DNA of 64,000 nt from Burkholderia sp. NRF60-BP8 (GTDB taxonomy: Bacteria; Pseudomonadota; Gammaproteobacteria; Burkholderiales; Burkholderiaceae): positions 310,001-374,000 of the forward strand of contig NZ_CP013374.1 of assembly GCF_001522585.2 (NCBI RefSeq), written 5' to 3'. This document shows positions 55,884-64,000 of the stretch, piece after piece; position 1 is the first letter of the stretch; every line of letters starts with the position of its first letter. A program made the translations under genes and the position numbers. Below the pieces are notes generated by a model. That model searched no databases and had not been told where the DNA came from. It saw only the letters and a list, made by a program, of their open reading frames with translations.

Positions 55884-56801
55884 TTACGACTCGACGCGCA
55901 CCAGCTTGCGAAGCTGCCACACGATATAGACGAGCATGATCGCGAACAGCACGACCGCAATCGCGGCCGAATAGCCTTCGCGGTAATACTTGATCGCCTG
56001 ATCGACCATGAAATACGCGAGCACGGTCGAGCTGTCGAACGGGCCGCCGCCCGTCATCACCGAGATCAGGTCGAAGCTGCGCAGCGCGCCGATCACGGTC
56101 AGCACGACCGCCATGAACGTCGCGGGCCGCAATTGCGGCAGGATCACGTGCCACAGCAGCGTGAAGCCGCGCGCGCCTTCCATCCGCGCCGCTTCGACGA
56201 TCTCGCCGTTGATGCCGGTCAGCCCGGTCAGGTAGAGAATCATGCAGAACGGAATCTGCGGCCACAGCGCCGCGGCGATCACGCCGTAGGTCGCATAGCG
56301 CGGATCGCCGAGCACCGGGATCCCGTGCCCGACGATCAGCTTCAGCAGCCCGAACGTCGGATCGTAGAACCACGAGAACACGAGCCCGACCACGACGCCC
56401 GGCAGCACGAACGGCGCGAAGAACAGCGACTTCACGAGCCGGATGCCGAACACGTTCTGGTTCAGGTACAGCGCGAGCGCGAGGCCGAGCGGCGGCGCGG
56501 CGAGAAACAGCACGAGCCACAGCACGTTGTTCTTCAGCGCGACGTAGAACGTGTCGGACTGCAGCAGCTCGCGATAGTTGTCGAGCCCGGCGAACGTCAT
56601 CGGCGTCATCCCGTCCCAGTGATGGAAGCTCAGCCAGATGCTGCTGACGATCGGGTACAGCACGAACACGGTGAAGAGCGCGAAGCCCGGCAGCACGAAC
56701 CACAGGGCCGCGCGGTTGCGCCGTCGCGCGAGCGACGCGCGCGCATGCCGCCGCGGGCCGGCATCGCGGCGCGCGGCGCTTTCTGACAGGCTGGTTGACA
56801 T
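55884..56801 (-). CDS. Galacto-oligosaccharide ABC permease (MalF type)
   Basis: A 305-residue permease. An Arg-rich cytoplasmic N-terminus precedes six membrane segments; the EAA loop reads VEAARMEGARGFTLLWHVIL. It lies 79 bases after the binding-protein gene, in a GC-rich gap able to fold. Partner of the downstream permease. Confidence 0.91.
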   Translation of the reverse strand: MSTSLSESAARRDAGPRRHARASLARRRNRAALWFVLPGFALFTVFVLYPIVSSIWLSFHHWDGMTPMTFAGLDNYRELLQSDTFYVALKNNVLWLVLFLAAPPLGLALALYLNQNVFGIRLVKSLFFAPFVLPGVVVGLVFSWFYDPTFGLLKLIVGHGIPVLGDPRYATYGVIAAALWPQIPFCMILYLTGLTGINGEIVEAARMEGARGFTLLWHVILPQLRPATFMAVVLTVIGALRSFDLISVMTGGGPFDSSTVLAYFMVDQAIKYYREGYSAAIAVVLFAIMLVYIVWQLRKLVRVES

Positions 56802-56880
56802 GAGGTGACCTTCGACGAAACGAACTTAAAGGTGGCGACGAAGCGCCGGACCGGCCGCGCCGGCCCGGCCGCGCGGCGCA

Positions 56881-58119
56881 TTACTTGCGGTAGATGCGCT
56901 TGCGGGTCTGCTCGAGGCGCTGCAGGATCGCATCGAGCTGCGTCGGATCGGACAGGAACTGCTGCATCGCCTTCATCCCCTCGTCGGCCATTTCCTTCGT
57001 CATGTCGCGGTCGTAGAACTGCGCGATTCCGCCCGGCGTCGTCGCGAGCGTGCGGAAGCCGATCTTCGAGATCGGATCCTGCGGCTCCGGCGCCTTGTTG
57101 TTCGACGGCAGTTGCCCCATCCCCTTCGCGAACTCGCCGCTCACCGCCGGTTGTCCCATGAACGCGAGGAAGCGGCGCGCATCGGCCTTGTTGTGCGCCT
57201 TCGCGGGGACGATCAGCACGTTGACCGGGCCGTCCTCCGCCAGCGGCACCGATGCGTCGATCGCCGGGAAGCGGAAGAAGCCGATCGGGTTGCGCGTCGC
57301 GCTCAGCAGTCCTGCCGAATACCAGGTGCCCATCAGCGTCATCGCGGCCTGGCCGTTGACGATCAGCGGGCTCAGCGAATCGACGTCGTAGGACAGCGCG
57401 TTGTCGATGAAATACTTGTCGTCGATCAGCTTCTTCCATGCCGCGTACACCGCCCGCACGCGCGGATCGGTATAGGCGACGTCGCCGGCCATCAGCTTCT
57501 GGTGGAACGCATAGCCGTTGATCCGCAGGTCGAGGTAGTCGAACCACGCGGCGAGCGTCCACGCATCGCGCGCAGCCACCGCGATCGGCGCGATGCCGGC
57601 CGCCTTCAGCTTGCGGCATGCGTCGAGAAACTGCGGCCAGTCGGCCGGCTCGCCGTGAATCCCCGCCTTCTCGAACAGATCCTTGCGGTAGAACAACCCG
57701 TACGCGTCATAGCCGAGCGGCAAACTGTAGAGCTTGCCGCCGTAGGTCGACGACTGCTTGACCGACGCATACGTGTCGTTCCAGCCGTTCTTCTGCCAAT
57801 CCGCGCTCAGGTCCTCGATCAGCCCGCGCTTCGCGAAATACGCGAGCCGTTCGCCGTTGTTCCAGCTCAGCACGTCGGGCGGATCGGTCGCGAGCCACCC
57901 GGACATCTGCACCTTGTACGCCTCCTCGCCGACGTAGCTGACCTTCAGGTCGATATCCGGATTCGCCTTGTGGAACTGGTCGAACGCTGCCTGCCACGTC
58001 GCGCGCTGGTTGCCGCGCGCGGCGACGTTCACTTTCAGCGTGCCCGCGTCGGCCATGCCCGCGGCGCACGCCGCGGCAGTCGTCAGGGCAAGCAGCAGTC
58101 GGCTCGCACGAAGTCTCAT
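56881..58119 (-). CDS. Galacto-oligosaccharide ABC substrate-binding protein
   Basis: A 412-residue family-1 solute-binding protein. Signal peptide to about GMADAGT; mature part begins LKVNVAARGNQRATWQAAFD, with VNGQAAMTLMGTWYSAGLLS and FPAIDASVPLAEDGPVNVLI typical of oligosaccharide binders. It lies second in the operon, 63 bases after the ATPase gene. Ligand inferred from GH53 and GH42 neighbours. Confidence 0.9.
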   Translation of the reverse strand: MRLRASRLLLALTTAAACAAGMADAGTLKVNVAARGNQRATWQAAFDQFHKANPDIDLKVSYVGEEAYKVQMSGWLATDPPDVLSWNNGERLAYFAKRGLIEDLSADWQKNGWNDTYASVKQSSTYGGKLYSLPLGYDAYGLFYRKDLFEKAGIHGEPADWPQFLDACRKLKAAGIAPIAVAARDAWTLAAWFDYLDLRINGYAFHQKLMAGDVAYTDPRVRAVYAAWKKLIDDKYFIDNALSYDVDSLSPLIVNGQAAMTLMGTWYSAGLLSATRNPIGFFRFPAIDASVPLAEDGPVNVLIVPAKAHNKADARRFLAFMGQPAVSGEFAKGMGQLPSNNKAPEPQDPISKIGFRTLATTPGGIAQFYDRDMTKEMADEGMKAMQQFLSDPTQLDAILQRLEQTRKRIYRK

Positions 58120-58182
58120 CGTTGTCTCCTGGTATTGGTGTATCGGATGCCGCGTCGCACGCGGCGGCTCGGCATTGCGCCG

Positions 58183-59337
58183 TTACGCGAACGCCGCTTC
58201 GGCGTGAAGGGCCGGCAATGCGATGCCGGCTTCGTCGAAAAGGTGACAGCTCGACGGCGGCACGCGGAACGCATGGCGCTCGCCGCGCCGCAACGCGGTC
58301 TGCCCGGGCAGTTTCGCGAGTAGCGGCACACCGTCGGGCTGGTCGAGATGCACGTACGCGGCTTCGCCGAGGTGCTCGACGAGCGCGACGTCGCGGACGA
58401 TCGACGGCCAGCCGGCCTCGCCGGACGCCGCGAGCGTCAGGTGCTCGGGACGGATCCCGAGCGTCACGCGCGCGCCGCGGCCGACGTGGCGCGGCAACGG
58501 GCGATCGCGCAGCGTCAGCGTTTCGCCGGTGCCTTCCAGCGTCAGCCGGCAGCCGTGCGCATCGCCCGCGTCGACGATCGCCGGCAGAAAGTTCATCCGC
58601 GGCGAGCCGATGAAGCCCGCGACGAAGCGGTTGGCCGGCCGGTGATACAGCTCGAGCGGTGCACCGGCCTGCGCGATGCTGCCGAAGCGCGCGACGTCGT
58701 CGCCCGCGTGCAGCAGCACGATCCGGTCGGCCAGCGTCATCGCCTCGATCTGGTCGTGCGTGACGTAGACCGAACTCGATTGCGTGAAGCGCGCGTGCAA
58801 CCGCGCGATTTCGACACGCGTCTGGCCGCGCAGCGTCGCGTCGAGGTTCGACAGCGGCTCGTCGAACAGGAACACGCGCGGCTCGCGCACGATCGCGCGG
58901 CCGATCGCGACGCGCTGCCGCTGCCCGCCCGACAACGCCTTCGGCTTGCGATCGAGCAGCGCTTCGAGCTGCAGCACGCGCGCGGCCTCGATCACGCGGC
59001 GGCGGATCTCGTCCTTCGGCGTGCCGGCGATTCGCAGTCCGAAACCGATGTTGTCGAACACGGTCATGTGCGGAAACAGCGCATAGCTCTGGAACACCAT
59101 CGCGACGCCGCGCTCCGCGGGCGGCGTGTCGTTCATCCGTGCGCCGCCGATCCGCAGCTCGCCCTCGGTCACGTCCTCGAGCCCGGCGATCATCCGCAAC
59201 AGCGTGGATTTTCCGCAGCCCGACGGACCGAGAAACACGCAGAATTCGTGCGACGCGATCTCGAGGTTCACGTCCCGCAGCACCGGCGCATGGTCGCCGT
59301 AGCGCTTCGAGACATCCTTCAATGAAATGGCGGTCAT
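58183..59337 (-). CDS. Galacto-oligosaccharide ABC ATP-binding protein (MalK type)
   Basis: A 384-residue ATPase: Walker A FLGPSGCGKSTLLRMIAGLE, LSGGQRQRVAIGRAI, VFLFDEPLSNLDATLRGQTR, YVTHDQIEAMTLADR and the C-terminal regulatory domain with VTLGIRPEHL. Close to the ATPase at 8447-9613, suggesting a shared ancestor. It is the first gene of the operon; the operator lies 42 bp upstream. Confidence 0.92.
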   Translation of the reverse strand: MTAISLKDVSKRYGDHAPVLRDVNLEIASHEFCVFLGPSGCGKSTLLRMIAGLEDVTEGELRIGGARMNDTPPAERGVAMVFQSYALFPHMTVFDNIGFGLRIAGTPKDEIRRRVIEAARVLQLEALLDRKPKALSGGQRQRVAIGRAIVREPRVFLFDEPLSNLDATLRGQTRVEIARLHARFTQSSSVYVTHDQIEAMTLADRIVLLHAGDDVARFGSIAQAGAPLELYHRPANRFVAGFIGSPRMNFLPAIVDAGDAHGCRLTLEGTGETLTLRDRPLPRHVGRGARVTLGIRPEHLTLAASGEAGWPSIVRDVALVEHLGEAAYVHLDQPDGVPLLAKLPGQTALRRGERHAFRVPPSSCHLFDEAGIALPALHAEAAFA

Positions 59338-59378
59338 CGCGCTCTCCTTTCGCCGGTCACACGCATCGGACCGAAAAA

Positions 59379-59392
59379 TTTAAACGCTTAAA
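59379..59392. promoter_or_regulatory. LacI-type operator of the galactan transport operon
   Basis: TTTAAACGCTTAAA, embedded in AAATTTAAACGCTTAAATTT (59376-59395), is nearly identical to the palindrome upstream of the galactanase gene (50425-50438). It lies in the divergent gap between the ATPase gene and the LacI gene. Confidence 0.75.
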
Positions 59393-59572
59393 TTTCTGTG
59401 GCGCGATTCGCCCGGTTCGCCGTACCATGTCGTCTCCTTCCTCTGATGTGTCGAGAAATTAGCGTATCGGCCGTCCCTGTGCAACTTGTGGGACGCACTC
59501 CCAGAATATGAGCAGACACTTCCCCGCCTTACTGTCGTCGCGCGGCGCTGCCCGACCGGCCGGAGCCCGCGC

Positions 59573-60586
59573 ATGGTGACGCTCGCGCAAGTCGCGCGGC
59601 GCGCGAACGTCACCGCGGCGACCGTCTCGAACGTGCTGCGCAATCCGCAGAAGGTGAAGCCGGCGACCGTCGAGCGCGTGATGGCCGCGATCCGCGAACT
59701 CGGGTATCGGCCGAACCTGACCGCGCGCGCGCTCGCGGAGGGCCGCACGTCGACGCTCGCGCTGATGCTGTCGAACATCACGAACCCGTTCTATCCGGAG
59801 TTCGTGCTGGCCGCCGAACGCGAGGCGCGCAAGCGCGGCCATTACCTGCTCGTGTCCAATACCGACGACGATCCGGCGATCACGCGCAACTACCTCGAGC
59901 GGATCGCGGGGACGCTCGCGGCCGGTGCGATCGTGATGAACACCGATCTCGCCGAAGCGGAACTCGCCGACATCGCCCGTCACGGCGCATCGATCGTGCT
60001 GTGCATGTGGGAACACGTGCATGCGTCGCGCACGCTGCCGTGCGTGACCGTCGATTTCGCGGCGGCGGGCGCGCTGGCGGCCGCGCATCTGTCCGGTCTG
60101 CGGCATCGCACGTTCGGCGCGCTCGTCGGCAAGGGGTCGGGCGGGCCGCAGTCGGTGCGGCTGCGCGGTTTCGCCGACGAACTCGCGGCGCGCGGCCATC
60201 CGGCACATGCGCTGACGACCGTGTCGGCGCACGACTCGATCGAAGGCGGCTACGAAGCCGCCGCCGCGCTGCTGCGGGAGCAGCCGGGCCTTACCGCGCT
60301 GTTCGCGACCAACGACCTGATGGCGATCGGCGCGATGCAGGCCGCCGCCGATCTCGGCCTGCGCGTGCCGGCCGATCTGTCGGTGGTCGGCATGACCGAT
60401 ATCCAGCTCGCCCACCAGTTCCGCCCCGCGCTCACGACCGTACGGTTCCCGACCGCGCAGATCGCCGCGCGGTCGATCGCGCTGACGCTCGACATGATCG
60501 ACGGGATCGAGCCGGGCACGGCCGTGCATACGATCGGCGCACCCGAGCTGGTCGTGCGCGAATCGACCGGGACGGCGCCGGACTGA
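59573..60586 (+). CDS. LacI-family regulator of the galactan genes
   Basis: A 337-residue regulator. HTH reads [20 protein letters not shown] with hinge [12 protein letters not shown], then a sugar-binding sensor domain ([60 protein letters not shown]). GGAG seven bases before the ATG at 59573 supports that start rather than the upstream ATG at 59486. It probably represses the ABC/GH42 operon and the GH53 gene through the two matching palindromes, released by a galacto-oligosaccharide or galactose. Confidence 0.88.
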   Translation: MVTLAQVARRANVTAATVSNVLRNPQKVKPATVERVMAAIRELGYRPNLTARALAEGRTSTLALMLSNITNPFYPEFVLAAEREARKRGHYLLVSNTDDDPAITRNYLERIAGTLAAGAIVMNTDLAEAELADIARHGASIVLCMWEHVHASRTLPCVTVDFAAAGALAAAHLSGLRHRTFGALVGKGSGGPQSVRLRGFADELAARGHPAHALTTVSAHDSIEGGYEAAAALLREQPGLTALFATNDLMAIGAMQAAADLGLRVPADLSVVGMTDIQLAHQFRPALTTVRFPTAQIAARSIALTLDMIDGIEPGTAVHTIGAPELVVRESTGTAPD

Positions 60587-60929
60587 TGGTTCGATGTCCA
60601 CACGTTTGCGGCTGCGGCGTGCGGCGTATGCGTCGGGAATGAACGAAGTGGCGTCGGTCCCGCGGTTGCCGTTTTCTCGTTCGACGAAGGCGGAAACGTA
60701 CATCGCTCCCGTCGACGCGCGGCGAACCGATGCAGACGGGAAGAGGTCGGGAAGCCCGAGATGGAGGCATCCGACGCAACGGCTCCCCGAAACGCAAAAT
60801 GGCGCGTCACCGGCCAACGCCGCGCGAGTCGACACGATTCGTCGGTCGGCCGGCGTTGTGAATGACGCGCCTGAGGTGTGAAGATGCGCGACCGCCCGGA
60901 GCATGCAGCGGCCGCGATATCGACGTCGC
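60587..60929. other. Intergenic region, no gene supported
   Basis: 343 bases between the LacI gene and the 3' end of the repeat protein gene. Both genes end here. I see no reliable gene, and no strong hairpin with a U-tract. Confidence 0.5.
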
Positions 60930-63900
60930 CTACTTCTTGATCACCGGAACGGTGAGCGAAGTGACGAGCGACGTCACGGGTGCCAGCAAACCACCCGACG
61001 AACTGCCTCCGCCTTGCGCGGAATTGCCGTTCAGCGAAACCGCCAGCGCGGGGACGACGCCGGCCACCGACCCGACCGCCGAACCGACCGATTGCACCGC
61101 CGCGTTGGCGATCGTCGCGCCGCCGGAGATGAGCGCCCCCGCGGCGTTCGTGACACCGCCGACCGCACCGGCTGCCGTACCGCCATTGAGCGCGACACTC
61201 AGTGCCGGAAGGGTCCCGGCGACCGCGCCGGCGGTGCCGGTCACGGTGTGCGCGAGCGAACCCGCCAGGCCTGTGGTGACCGTCGCGAGCGAGCCCGCCG
61301 CACCGGTTGCGCCGGAGAGCGCACCGGATCCGGAGCCGACGACGTTGCCAGCGCCGCTTGTGGCGGATCCGATCAGCGACGTGACGGTCGATGCGATCGG
61401 TGCGATCGCCGCGGTGCCGCTGCCGGCGAGGCCGGTTACCGCGCCGGACGCTGCGCCGATCGCACCGGTGGCTGCGCCGACCGGCAACGAGCCGCCGAGA
61501 TTGCCGACGATGCTCGTGATCGGCGTGATCAGCGCGCCGCCGTTGCCCGCGACACCGGTGACGGCGTTGACGACGCCCGTGCCCGCGTTGGCGACCGTGC
61601 CCACGAGGCCGCCGAGACCGCCGGCCGCGCCGCCGGCACCGCCCACTGCGCCGGCCAGCGTTCCGACTGCACCGGTGGCCGTGTTGCCGACCGTGCCCAC
61701 GACGCCGCCGAGACCACCGGCCGCGCCGCCGACACCGCCCACTGCGCCAGCCAATGTTCCGACTGCACCGGTGGCCGTGTTGCCGACCGCGCCCACGACG
61801 CCGCCAAGACCACCGGCCGCACCGCCGACACCGCCCACTGCGCCAGCCAATGTTCCGGCCGCACCGGTTGCCGAGTTGGCTACCGTGCCTACGATGCCGC
61901 CGAGACTGCCGAGGCCTCCGGTCGCACCGCCGCCGACACTACCCGCTGCGCCGGCCAGCGTTCCGACTGCACCGGTGGCCGTGTTGCCCACCGTGCCCAC
62001 GATGCCACCGAGACTGCCGGTCGCACCGCCGACACCATCTGCTGCGCCGGCCAACGTCCCGACTGCACCAGTTGCCGAGTTGGCCACCGTGCCGACGATG
62101 CCGCCAAGACCGCTGGTCGCGCCGCCAGCACCGCCCAGCGCGCCGGCCAGGGTTCCGACTGCACCGGTGGCCGTGTTGCCCACCGTGCCCACGATGCCAC
62201 CGAGACTGCCGGTCGCACCGCCGACACCACCTGCTGCGCTGGCCAACGTCCCGACTGCACCGGTTGCCGAGTTGGCTACCGTGCCCACGATGCCGCCAAG
62301 ACCGTTGGTCGCGCCGCCAGCACCGCCGACTGCGCCGGCCAATGTCCCGACTGCATCGGTTGCCGAGTTGGCTACCGTGCCCACGATGCCACCGAGACTG
62401 CCGAGGCCTCCGGTCGCGCCTCCGCCGACACCGCCCACTGCGCCGGCCAACGTCCCGACAGCGCCTGTTGCCGAGTTGCCGACCGCGCCCACGATGCCGC
62501 CGAGACCGCCGGCCGCGCCGCCGGCACCGCCCACTGCGCCGGCCAGCGTTCCGACTGCACCGGTGGCCGTGTTACCGACCGTGCCCACGATGCCACCGAG
62601 ACCGCCGGTCGCACCGCCAGCACCACCCAGCGCGCCAGTCAACGTTCCGACTGCACCAGTGGCCGTGTTCGCTACCGTGCCGACGACGCCACCGAGACCA
62701 CCGGTCCCGCTACCGACACCGCCCAAAGCACCAGTCAGCGTTCCGACTGCACCCGTCGCCGTGTTCGCGACCGTGCCGACAACGCCACCGAGACCACCGG
62801 TCCCACCGCCGACACCACCCAGCGCACCAGTCAGCGTTCCGACTGCACCCGTCGCCGTGTTCGCTACCGTACCGACAACGCCACCGAGGCCACCGGTCCC
62901 ACCGCCAACACCGCCCAAAGCGCCAGTCAGTGTTCCGACTGCACCCGTGGCCGTGTTCGCTACCGTACCGACAACGCCACCGAGGCCACCGGTCCCACCG
63001 CCAACACCGCCCAAAGCGCCAGTCAGTGTTCCGACTGCACCCGTGGCCGTGTTCGCTACCGTTCCAACGACACCGCCGAGGCCGCCGGTCCCGCCACCAC
63101 CGATGCCACCCAGTGCGCCGGTTACCGTACCGACCACACCGCCAAGACCGCCAGCCGGATCGCCAACTCCACCCAAGGCACCCGTCACCGTACCGACCGC
63201 GCCGCTTGCCGCATTGCCCACCGTTCCGACAACGCCACCGAGACCACCGGTCCCACCGCCGACACCACCCAGCGCGCCAGTCAGCGTTCCGACTGCACCC
63301 GTCGCCGTGTTCGCGACCGTTCCAACGACACCGCCGAGGCCGCCGGTCCCGCCACCACCGATGCCACCCAGTGCGCCGGTGACCGTGCCAACCACGCCAC
63401 CAAGCCCACCGGTCGGATCACCAACTCCACCCAAGGCACCCGTCACCGTGCCGACTGCGCCGCTTGCCGCGTTGCCCACCGTTCCGACAACGCCACCGAG
63501 ACCACCAGTCCCGCCACCGCCGACACCACCCAGCGCGCCGGTCAGCGTTCCGACTGCACCCGTCGCCGTGTTCGCGACCGTGCCGACAACGCCACCGAGA
63601 CCACCGGTCCCACCGCCGACACCTCCCAGCGCACCAGTCAGCGTTCCGACTGCACCCGTCGCCGTGTTCGCGACCGTGCCGACAACGCCACCGAGACCAC
63701 CCGTCCCGCCGCCAACACCGCCCAGTGTGCCAGTCAGCGTTCCAACTGCACCCGTTGCCGTATTCGCGACCGTGCCGACAACGCCACCGAGGCCGCCAGT
63801 CCCGCCGCCAACACCACCCAACGCGCCAGTCAGCGTTCCGACTGCACCCGTCGCCGTGTTCGCGACCGTGCCGACAACGCCACCGAGACCACCGGTCCCA

Positions 63901-64000
63901 CCGCCGACACCACCCAGCGCACCAGTCAGCGTTCCGACTGCACCCGTCGCCGTGTTCGCTACCGTACCGACAACGCCACCGAGGCCACCGGTCCCACCGC
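60930..64000 (-). CDS. Very long Gly/Ala/Val/Thr repeat protein, N-terminus beyond window
   Basis: The C-terminal about 1,020 residues are visible; the frame is still open at the window edge. The stop is TAG at 60930-60932, after VPVIKK. From about 61,600 upward it consists of about 32-residue (96-nt) units such as [20 protein letters not shown] plus [12 protein letters not shown]. Near the C-terminus the units are diverged ([10 protein letters not shown] type) and then give way to about 220 residues of looser Gly/Ala/Ser/Val-rich sequence. There are no charged clusters or aromatics, and almost no Cys. Annotators often call such proteins collagen-like, but there is no strict Gly-X-Y. Probably an exported, surface or matrix protein; function unknown. 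Confidence 0.75.
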   Translation of the reverse strand, partial: GGTGGLGGVVGTVANTATGAVGTLTGALGGVGGGTGGLGGVVGTVANTATGAVGTLTGALGGVGGGTGGLGGVVGTVANTATGAVGTLTGTLGGVGGGTGGLGGVVGTVANTATGAVGTLTGALGGVGGGTGGLGGVVGTVANTATGAVGTLTGALGGVGGGGTGGLGGVVGTVGNAASGAVGTVTGALGGVGDPTGGLGGVVGTVTGALGGIGGGGTGGLGGVVGTVANTATGAVGTLTGALGGVGGGTGGLGGVVGTVGNAASGAVGTVTGALGGVGDPAGGLGGVVGTVTGALGGIGGGGTGGLGGVVGTVANTATGAVGTLTGALGGVGGGTGGLGGVVGTVANTATGAVGTLTGALGGVGGGTGGLGGVVGTVANTATGAVGTLTGALGGVGGGTGGLGGVVGTVANTATGAVGTLTGALGGVGSGTGGLGGVVGTVANTATGAVGTLTGALGGAGGATGGLGGIVGTVGNTATGAVGTLAGAVGGAGGAAGGLGGIVGAVGNSATGAVGTLAGAVGGVGGGATGGLGSLGGIVGTVANSATDAVGTLAGAVGGAGGATNGLGGIVGTVANSATGAVGTLASAAGGVGGATGSLGGIVGTVGNTATGAVGTLAGALGGAGGATSGLGGIVGTVANSATGAVGTLAGAADGVGGATGSLGGIVGTVGNTATGAVGTLAGAAGSVGGGATGGLGSLGGIVGTVANSATGAAGTLAGAVGGVGGAAGGLGGVVGAVGNTATGAVGTLAGAVGGVGGAAGGLGGVVGTVGNTATGAVGTLAGAVGGAGGAAGGLGGLVGTVANAGTGVVNAVTGVAGNGGALITPITSIVGNLGGSLPVGAATGAIGAASGAVTGLAGSGTAAIAPIASTVTSLIGSATSGAGNVVGSGSGALSGATGAAGSLATVTTGLAGSLAHTVTGTAGAVAGTLPALSVALNGGTAAGAVGGVTNAAGALISGGATIANAAVQSVGSAVGSVAGVVPALAVSLNGNSAQGGGSSSGGLLAPVTSLVTSLTVPVIKK
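62640..64000 (-). repeat. Homogenised 96-nt tandem repeat array with a 258-nt higher-order unit
   Basis: Consecutive 96-base units are nearly identical at DNA level: units starting at 62842, 62938 and 63034 are exactly 96 bases apart, and the first two differ by about one base. A composite unit (a 33-, a 32- and a shorter 21-residue module with GDPT or GDPA) recurs with a 258-base period, its GGATCNCCAAC marker lying near 63153 and 63411. Confidence 0.8.

Noticed and set aside
61754..63382. 542-codon Arg/His/Pro-rich plus-strand frame opposite the repeat protein
   Set aside because: It is the complementary reading of the 96-nt repeats. The minus-strand frame has the smoother composition, a proper non-repetitive end and a stop, so it is the better coding choice. 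This is a judgement, since both frames are open.
62640..64000. CRISPR-like regular repetition
   Set aside because: Units are 96 bp, in frame and nearly identical throughout; there are no unique spacers between short repeats, and no cas genes.

Overview
The window is GC-rich with dense coding, and its gene content points to a Burkholderia chromosome, most likely a secondary replicon of the B. cepacia complex. The basis is the protein sequences (SfnB-type oxidoreductase, xylAB-FGH order, L-fucose dehydrogenase/lactonase pair, YadA-type adhesin) and codon use; the species itself is inference. There are no rRNA or tRNA genes, no CRISPR array and no intact insertion sequence. Most of the window is carbohydrate uptake and catabolism, interrupted by a sulfur-scavenging block and an iron/surface-protein block.

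Layout. (1) 1-5804: a minus-strand operon for a sugar ABC transporter (ATPase, permease, binding protein), an aldo-keto reductase and an amidohydrolase, with a divergent GntR/FCD regulator; the enzyme pair fits oxidative L-fucose degradation. (2) 5872-14157: binding protein, two MalFG-type permeases, MalK-type ATPase and a GH3 glycosidase under a divergent LacI regulator. (3) 14458-19542: a Fur-box-preceded TonB-dependent receptor, an ArsB-type transporter, an MFS remnant, a PL5-like secreted protein and a doubtful small ORF. (4) 19582-28895: a complete xylose module xylA-xylB-xylF-xylG-xylH with divergent xylR and a mutarotase. (5) 29050-38193: organosulfur acquisition (sfnB, two flavin-dependent monooxygenase-type genes, an MFS carrier and ssuACB-like genes), with a 285-bp palindromic transposase-less element just upstream of the ssuA-like gene. 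(6) 38147-40609: an alpha/beta hydrolase divergent from a MerR regulator, a P-loop kinase-like protein and a VOC protein. (7) 40957-50217: a 1197-aa trimeric autotransporter adhesin, an unusually AT-rich 1.1-kb gap, an orphan AraC-output response regulator, a second TonB receptor, a DUF72 protein and a 56-aa membrane protein. (8) 50425-60586: an arabinogalactan/galactan module: secreted GH53 endo-galactanase, an ABC importer, GH42 beta-galactosidase, an MFS sugar transporter and a LacI regulator. Two nearly identical 14-bp palindromes, one before the galactanase and one before the transporter operon, tie these into one regulon. (9) 60930-64000: the C-terminal part of a very long Gly/Ala/Val/Thr repeat protein that runs off the window.

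The sugar modules share a design: a divergent local regulator, an ABC importer and one to a few intracellular enzymes. Only the galactan module has an obvious secreted depolymerase, which would feed oligosaccharides to its own importer and GH42 enzyme. I saw no clearly unprecedented multigene system. The most unusual elements are the double-hairpin mobile element, the homogenised repeat protein with a 258-nt higher-order repeat, and the PL5-like protein that lacks the usual catalytic histidine.
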